DNA from: JBBPZK01 sp965219175 | Lineage (GTDB): Bacteria; Actinomycetota; Rubrobacteria; Rubrobacterales; Rubrobacteraceae | Direction: 5' to 3' | Assembly (NCBI GenBank): GCA_965219175.1 | Contig: CBDCNI010000001.1 | Location: 2,666,001 to 2,730,000 of the forward strand | Length of the DNA: 64,000 nt | Translations under genes and position numbers: made by a program | Shown: positions 59,752 through 64,000 of the stretch, piece by piece | Layout of the letters: each line of letters opens with the position of its first letter | Position numbering within the stretch: position 1 is the stretch's first letter | The notes under the pieces: generated by a model | Database searches by the model: none | Seen by the model: only the letters and a program-made list of their open reading frames with translations | What the model was told of the DNA's origin: nothing

Positions 59752-61214
59752 CCACAAAAGGCCCGGATGCTTTCTCGGGAGGAGCCGCCAAGACCCCGAC
59801 CTTCGAAGAGTCCGCGAAAGCGAGCCTTTCCGACGCCCAACTCAGGCGGAACCTGGGCAAAGCTACGCAGACCATCCGGGAGAAGCGGAAGGTCGCGGTC
59901 GAAGAGTTGCCCGACTGGGAGAAGCTCCGGGAGGCCGGACGTGCTTTGAAAACGCGCGTCATGCGTCACCTCGACGAGTACCTGATCCAGTTGGAAGAAG
60001 CCGTGACGAAGGCGGGCGGGAAGGTCCACTGGGCACGCGACGCGGAGGAGGCTAACCGGATCATCGCCGGCATCGCAAAGAGCCACGACGCGGAAGAAGT
60101 CGTCAAGGTCAAGTCAATAGCAACCGACGAGACCAAGCTAAACGAGCACCTCGAAAGCGAAGGCATACGGGCGATAGAGACGGACTTGGCGGAGCTGATC
60201 ATCCAGCTCGCCGGGGAGACGTCTTCGCACATCCTCGTACCGGCCATCCACAAGAACCGGGCGGAGATCCGGGAGCTTTTCCTGCGCGAGTTGGACGTAG
60301 ACGACCTCTCCGACGACCCGGCCGCCCTCACGGAAGCGGCGCGGCGGCACCTGCGGGAGAAGTTCCTGAAGGCGAAGGTCGGCATCTCCGGCGCGAACTT
60401 CGCCGTGGCCGAGACGGGGACAGTGTGCGTCGTCGAGTCCGAGGGAAACGGCCGAATGTGCACCACGGTCCCACCGGTGCTCGTAACGCTGATGGGAGTA
60501 GAGAAAGTCATCCCGGCCTGGCAGGACTTCGAGGTCTTCATGCAGCTCCTCCCCCGCTCCTCGACCGCCGAGCGGATGAACCCCTACACCTCGTTCTGGA
60601 CCGGCGTCTCGGAGGACGATGGGCCGCGGGAGTTTCATCTCGTGTTGCTCGACAACGGTCGGACAGACGTGTTGGACGATGAGATCGGGCGACAGAGCCT
60701 CAACTGCATCCGCTGCTCGGCGTGCTTGAACGTCTGTCCCGTCTACGAGAGGACCGGCGGCCACGCCTACAACTCAGTCTATCCCGGTCCTATAGGAGCT
60801 ATTCTGACGCCGCAGCTCGTTGGGATCGGCAAACCGGGGCCGGATTCGCTGCCGTATGCGTCCAGTTTGTGCGGGGCGTGTTACGAAGTGTGTCCGGTCA
60901 AAATCAACATCCCGGAAGTCCTGATCCACCTGCGCGGCAAGGTAATCCGTCACAAGCAAGACGGCGACGGCCTCCGCTCCAAACTTGACCCCGAGAACGT
61001 CGCGATGCAGGCGATGGCGAAGACTTTCTCTGACGTCCGGCTCTACGAAGCGTCCCAGAAGCTCGCCTGGATCGGCCAGTGGCCGTTGGCGCGTAGCGGC
61101 GCCATTCACCGTCTCCCAGGCAGGCTCTCGGGCTGGACCTCCGTGCGCGACCTGAAACCAGTCCCCGAGCAGAGCTTCCGCGAGTGGTGGAAGTCGAACC
61201 GGGAGACACGCTAA
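59748..61214 (+). CDS. lutB: L-lactate utilisation protein B (Fe-S)
   Basis: 488 aa. The N-terminal LUD domain is followed by NGRTDVLDDEIGRQSLNCIRCSACLNVCPVYERTGGHAYNSVYPGPIGAI, then CGACYEVCPVKINIPEVLIHLRGKV: two ferredoxin-type [4Fe-4S] motifs. It acts as the electron-transfer and catalytic core with LutA and LutC. ATG 59748 overlaps the lutA stop and follows GGAGG; a frame beginning at 59646 would only re-read lutA. The length and cysteine pattern are usual for LutB. Confidence 0.94.
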   Translation: MTTKGPDAFSGGAAKTPTFEESAKASLSDAQLRRNLGKATQTIREKRKVAVEELPDWEKLREAGRALKTRVMRHLDEYLIQLEEAVTKAGGKVHWARDAEEANRIIAGIAKSHDAEEVVKVKSIATDETKLNEHLESEGIRAIETDLAELIIQLAGETSSHILVPAIHKNRAEIRELFLRELDVDDLSDDPAALTEAARRHLREKFLKAKVGISGANFAVAETGTVCVVESEGNGRMCTTVPPVLVTLMGVEKVIPAWQDFEVFMQLLPRSSTAERMNPYTSFWTGVSEDDGPREFHLVLLDNGRTDVLDDEIGRQSLNCIRCSACLNVCPVYERTGGHAYNSVYPGPIGAILTPQLVGIGKPGPDSLPYASSLCGACYEVCPVKINIPEVLIHLRGKVIRHKQDGDGLRSKLDPENVAMQAMAKTFSDVRLYEASQKLAWIGQWPLARSGAIHRLPGRLSGWTSVRDLKPVPEQSFREWWKSNRETR

Positions 61215-61891
61215 TAGCGACCGCGAAAGAAGAGATCCTCTGGCGCATCCGTCGCGCCACCCGCGACGTGCCGAAAGACGAACGCCCCGAAGACATTCCT
61301 GTGGAGCGCGGCTATCGCAAAGAGGGTGAGTCCCAACGCGAAGAGATAGTAGAGCGTTTCGCCGAGAGCGTCGCCGAGTACCAGGCGACCGTGCATATCG
61401 TGGGCGAAGACGAGCTACCGGACGCCATAGCAGCCGCATGTAAAAAGCGCGGCGTGGAGCGGCTCGTCATACCCCCGGCCCTGCCGGAAGCTTGGAGACC
61501 GGAGGGCGTGGAACTCCTGCGCGACGCGGCCCGACCGAACCTCACGGACGAAGAGCTAGATGGGAGCGACGGTGTCCTGACCGGCTGCGCTCTTGGCATC
61601 GCCCAGACCGGCACCATCGTGCTCGACGCCGGTCCTACCCAGGGCCGCCGCGCCCTGACGCTCCTTCCCGACTACCATCTGTGCGTCGTCAAGGAGGAGC
61701 AAATAGTAGACCTCGTCCCCGAGGCCTTCACGAAGCTCGCCGAAACGGTTAGGGAAGAAGGCCGGGCCGTGACGTTCATCTCCGGCCCGTCGGCCACCTC
61801 CGATATAGAGCTAAACCGGGTGGAGGGAGTACACGGCCCACGCAGCCTGGAAGTGCTGGTCGTCCGGGAGGCAGGTGCGTCCGACTCGTAG
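61184..61891 (+). CDS. lutC: L-lactate utilisation protein C (LUD domain)
   Basis: 235 aa LUD-domain protein: AKEEILWRIRRATRD start helix, RFAESVAEYQATVHIVGEDELPDAIAAACKKRGVERLVIPP, GCALGIAQTGTIVLDAGPTQGRRALTLLPDYHLCVVKEEQIV and SATSDIELNRVEGVHGPRSLEVLVVRE. It completes the lactate-oxidising complex. GTG 61184 lies inside lutB and overlaps it by 31 bases; there is no canonical start near the expected helix, so the true start is uncertain (a CTA or ATA just after a GGGAG site would be non-standard). Confidence 0.9.
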   Translation: MVEVEPGDTLIATAKEEILWRIRRATRDVPKDERPEDIPVERGYRKEGESQREEIVERFAESVAEYQATVHIVGEDELPDAIAAACKKRGVERLVIPPALPEAWRPEGVELLRDAARPNLTDEELDGSDGVLTGCALGIAQTGTIVLDAGPTQGRRALTLLPDYHLCVVKEEQIVDLVPEAFTKLAETVREEGRAVTFISGPSATSDIELNRVEGVHGPRSLEVLVVREAGASDS

Positions 61892-61918
61892 GGAGGCTGC
61901 TCTGGATCCCGCTACGAG

Positions 61919-62245
61919 CTAGGAGACCGCTGAGAAGACCGGCGGTTGTGGGTTAGCCTGGATCCAAACTTCCAGCCCACAGACTTCGATGCTCCTGCGA
62001 GCCTGCCAGGATGGGGCGTAGAAGGTGAGATGGTGTCCGTAGAGCCTGGAGTAAACCGCCAGCTCCATGACTACTTGAAGGTCGAGGAAGGTGACCCTGG
62101 AAAGGTCCACGATAACCGGCCTTCTGAGGCTTACCAGGCCGTTCAGAGACGCCTGGAGGTCTTCCACGGTCGAGAGATCAAACTCGCCCCACATCTCCAC
62201 CCTCTTGTTTATTCCACTTGTTTCGAGTACCTCGATACCGTACAA
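61919..62245 (-). CDS. STAS-domain (anti-sigma-factor antagonist-like) protein lacking the phospho-Ser
   Basis: 108 aa STAS domain: NKRVEMWGEFDLSTVEDLQASLNGLV and RRPVIVDLSRVTFLDLQVVMELAVYSRLYGHHLTFYAPSWQARRSIEVCGL. In SpoIIAA-type antagonists the loop after the third strand reads D-S-S-G with a phosphorylatable Ser; here it is D-L-Q, so it is unlikely to be switched by a serine kinase. TTG 62245 follows GGAGGAG. It lies between lutC and the ECF sigma gene, converging with lutC. It could still bind an anti-sigma factor or a signalling complex. Confidence 0.78.
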   Translation of the reverse strand: MYGIEVLETSGINKRVEMWGEFDLSTVEDLQASLNGLVSLRRPVIVDLSRVTFLDLQVVMELAVYSRLYGHHLTFYAPSWQARRSIEVCGLEVWIQANPQPPVFSAVS

Positions 62246-62459
62246 ATTCTCACTCCTCCAGAAGGTAGTAGGTTTCCACGGCGTCCCTCTTTACTCTTAT
62301 GACCACCACCGAACCATTACGGTTACAGGAGCGCCGAATTTTTCTGTTGGATATCTCGAGAAAAGCCCCGAGCGTGTGCCCCGACGCGTCACCTGATCCC
62401 ATCTTCTGATAGTTTACCGGCATGGTTTTGTCGCTACACCTCTCCCCGGAAAGCCTCTC

Positions 62460-63041
62460 TTGAGCCTGGCCGAGCGGGAGCTTTCAGTACGCGCGGCGCA
62501 GGGCGACGTCTCTGCTTTCTCGCAATTGGTCCATGATCACTCCAACCTCGTATACAGGGTAGCGTCGCGGATACTTGGGGCGGACGACGCCCAGGACGCC
62601 AGCCAGGAGGTTTGGGTGCGGGTGTGGCGGAGCATAAAGGACTTCAAAGGAGAGAGCGCTTTCAGCACCTGGCTGTACAGGATCACGGTTAATACGTGTC
62701 TGAACACCCGGCGCAGAGAGTCTCGCCGGGAGCAGCGAGAGACTACGGATGACTTTCTCTATCTTCCCGAGCCGTCCGGTGGCGAGAACGATCCCGAGGC
62801 CGCCACCCTGAGCCGGGAACGAATGGGCGAGGTTTTCGTAGCTTTGCAAGGGATACGCTCGGAGCATCGGGCGGCTCTCGTGCTACGTCACTTGGAGGGA
62901 CTGGGATACGCGGAGATAGCGGAGATCATGGACGTACCGGAAGGCACGGCGAAAGGCTGGGTCTCGCGCGGCAGGACCGCCCTGCTCGTAACCCTCGTCC
63001 CGGATACAGGAGACGACATGGACAGGGATGGAGCCCTATGA
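62460..63041 (+). CDS. ECF-subfamily RNA polymerase sigma factor
   Basis: 193 aa. Region 2: FSQLVHDHSNLVYRVASRILGADDAQDASQEVWVRVWRSIKDFKGESAFSTWLYRITVN; linker rich in Arg/Glu; region 4: FVALQGIRSEHRAALVLRHLEGLGYAEIAEIMDVPEGTAKGWVSRGRTAL. TTG 62460 follows GGAAAG. The next gene starts four bases before its stop and is a putative anti-sigma. The signal and regulon are unknown; I see no ECF-type autoregulatory promoter that I can name. Confidence 0.93.
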   Translation: MSLAERELSVRAAQGDVSAFSQLVHDHSNLVYRVASRILGADDAQDASQEVWVRVWRSIKDFKGESAFSTWLYRITVNTCLNTRRRESRREQRETTDDFLYLPEPSGGENDPEAATLSRERMGEVFVALQGIRSEHRAALVLRHLEGLGYAEIAEIMDVPEGTAKGWVSRGRTALLVTLVPDTGDDMDRDGAL

Positions 63042-63391
63042 TGCCGAATAGGGAGCGTCTGGAAGTGCTGGAGAAGATCGGAGCCTACGCCGCCGGCGAA
63101 CTAGAAGGCGACGAGGCCCGCCGCACCGAGCGTCTCATACTCGAGAGTGAGGACCACAAACGTCTCGCCGAGACCTACACCAGGATGCTGGTCTTGCTCT
63201 CGGTGATGGGCCAGGAGTCACCCGAAGCGCCGGATGAAGTTATCGACCACGCTATCCGTCGGGCCTACACCTCCGCCTTCGTGCGCCAGGCCGAAACCTT
63301 CTTTAGCGGCCTGGGCCGCTCGTACCTCGACGCTTTTGTCTATTATTTGGGGCTGCGTCCCAATCGGGAGAGTTACGGAGGAGGCTTCTAG
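63038..63391 (+). CDS. Putative anti-sigma-type partner without zinc motif
   Basis: 117 aa. The start VLEKIGAYAAGELEGDEARRTERLILESEDHKRLAETYTRMLVLL resembles the helical N-terminus of anti-sigma domains (…YAAGEL…), but the H-x3-C-x2-C of zinc anti-sigmas is absent and there is no membrane helix. The ATG at 63038 overlaps the sigma gene's stop by four bases, the normal arrangement for a sigma/anti-sigma pair. An alternative is an unrelated small protein. Confidence 0.7.
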   Translation: MMPNRERLEVLEKIGAYAAGELEGDEARRTERLILESEDHKRLAETYTRMLVLLSVMGQESPEAPDEVIDHAIRRAYTSAFVRQAETFFSGLGRSYLDAFVYYLGLRPNRESYGGGF

Positions 63392-64000
63392 TGGCAGGTT
63401 ATTTGCAAGATGTAGTCCCGGCGATAGCGGACTTCGTACCCAGGCTCCTGGGCGCCGCGGTCATACTGCTCGCGACGCTGCTCGCGGCCTTCCTCCTCCA
63501 GCGACTGACGTTTCGTATCCTTGAGAGCGTCGGCCTGGACGCACTCTTCGATAGGACCGGCGCTTCTGAGTCTCTCTGGCGGCTCGGCTATAGCGGAGGT
63601 CCCTCGCGCCTCTTCGGGCTCGTCATTTTCGGGGGGACTATTCTCACCGGCCTCGCCTCCGTCCTGAGCGTCCTCGGCCTCTCCTCCCTCCAGGACACGA
63701 TGAGCCAGATCTCCACCCTCTCCGGCAAGGTCCTTATCGCCCTCACCATAATGATAGCTGGCACCATGTTCGCCGGATGGCTCTCCTCCCTGGTCGCCGC
63801 CGAAGCGGAGAGAGCCGGACTACGCGGGCAGAACATCTTCCGCCGCGTGGTCTTCATGACCATAGTCGTTATAGCAGGCCTCATCTCCGCCTCCCAACTC
63901 GGGATAGAGACTTCCATGCTGGTCCTGCTCGCCATCGTCCTGCTCGCCACCATCGGGCTCGCAGCCGCACTCACCATAGGCCAGGGCCTCGCCCAACTCT
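63391..64000 (+). CDS. MscS-type (conserved TM helix) membrane protein, cut by right edge
   Basis: First 203 codons of a gene that continues past base 64000. The GTG shares its base with the preceding stop (TAGTG) and follows GGAGGAGG. The protein has hydrophobic segments RLLGAAVILLATLLAAFLLQRL, LFGLVIFGGTILTGLASVL, VLIALTIMIAGTMFAGWLSSLVA and MLVLLAIVLLATIGLAAALTIGQGLAQL, the arrangement of MscS conserved-TM-helix (PF05552) proteins. It is the third gene of the sigma/anti-sigma unit, suggesting envelope or osmotic stress. Confidence 0.78.
   Translation, partial: MAGYLQDVVPAIADFVPRLLGAAVILLATLLAAFLLQRLTFRILESVGLDALFDRTGASESLWRLGYSGGPSRLFGLVIFGGTILTGLASVLSVLGLSSLQDTMSQISTLSGKVLIALTIMIAGTMFAGWLSSLVAAEAERAGLRGQNIFRRVVFMTIVVIAGLISASQLGIETSMLVLLAIVLLATIGLAAALTIGQGLAQL

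Noticed and set aside
1..64000. tRNA, rRNA, CRISPR, IS element or phage genes
   Set aside because: I saw no tRNA T-loop/cloverleaf, no repeat-spacer array, no transposase or integrase-like protein and no inverted-repeat flanks; a tRNAscan or Rfam search would be needed to exclude short RNAs.

Overview
The window looks like chromosomal DNA from a high-G+C actinobacterium, most plausibly a Rubrobacter or close relative. The reasons are: G+C-rich codon use; many TTG and GTG starts; actinobacterial families (DUF3105/DUF305 pair, an F420-type LLM oxidoreductase, LutABC, leaderless promoters); and a BchN-like/BchB-like gene pair, which comparative work has reported from Rubrobacter although the genus is not phototrophic. 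I see no rRNA, tRNA, CRISPR array, insertion sequence or prophage. The assignment is inference from gene content.

Layout. 1-812: a lower-G+C hypothetical gene cut by the left edge. 0.8-6.6 kb: aconitase with an acidic insert, a DUF2723 membrane protein, a Yip1-like protein, an acetyltransferase. 6.6-9.9 kb: nucleoside salvage (deoB, pdp, deoD). 9.96-12.8 kb: the BchN/BchB-like pair. 12.8-18.5 kb: a small helical protein, a MerR regulator with a membrane partner, HtrA protease, YkvA-like, DUF3105, DUF305 and LspA. 18.5-22.2 kb: ABC-2 exporter with its two-component system. 22.3-24.2 kb: a TPR protein fused to a PD-(D/E)XK nuclease-like domain. 24.3-31.8 kb: a membrane-anchored coiled-coil protein, carbonic anhydrase, Yip1-like, SppA, FUSC-type exporter, secreted phosphoesterase and small proteins.

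31.9-44.9 kb is the best-integrated block: a glycolate/glyoxylate utilisation locus. One strand carries iclR, hyi, glxR, glcD, glcE, glcF and a CitE-like lyase; the other carries gcl, a glycerate 2-kinase and a LctP-type permease. Together they would import glycolate, oxidise it to glyoxylate, condense two glyoxylates to tartronate semialdehyde, reduce that to glycerate and phosphorylate it into glycolysis. A shared TTCCACAT-containing motif lies in the divergent promoter region and again upstream of hyi, and could be the IclR site.

45-64 kb: acetyltransferase, two YihY/BrkB paralogues, a RibBA-like protein with eroded active-site motifs, a second two-component system, LLM oxidoreductase, ChaB-like, aminotransferase, a second LctP-type permease divergent from an XRE-cupin regulator around a perfect 16-bp palindrome, FGGY sugar kinase, a lipoprotein, lutABC (lactate oxidation), a STAS protein, an ECF sigma factor with a putative anti-sigma partner, and an MscS-type channel cut by the right edge.

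The most unusual items are the BchN/BchB-like pair, which by my alignment from memory has lost most cluster ligands and catalytic residues of protochlorophyllide reductase; the RibBA-like protein; the TPR-nuclease fusion; and a glyoxylate carboligase with Glu rather than Val at position 51.
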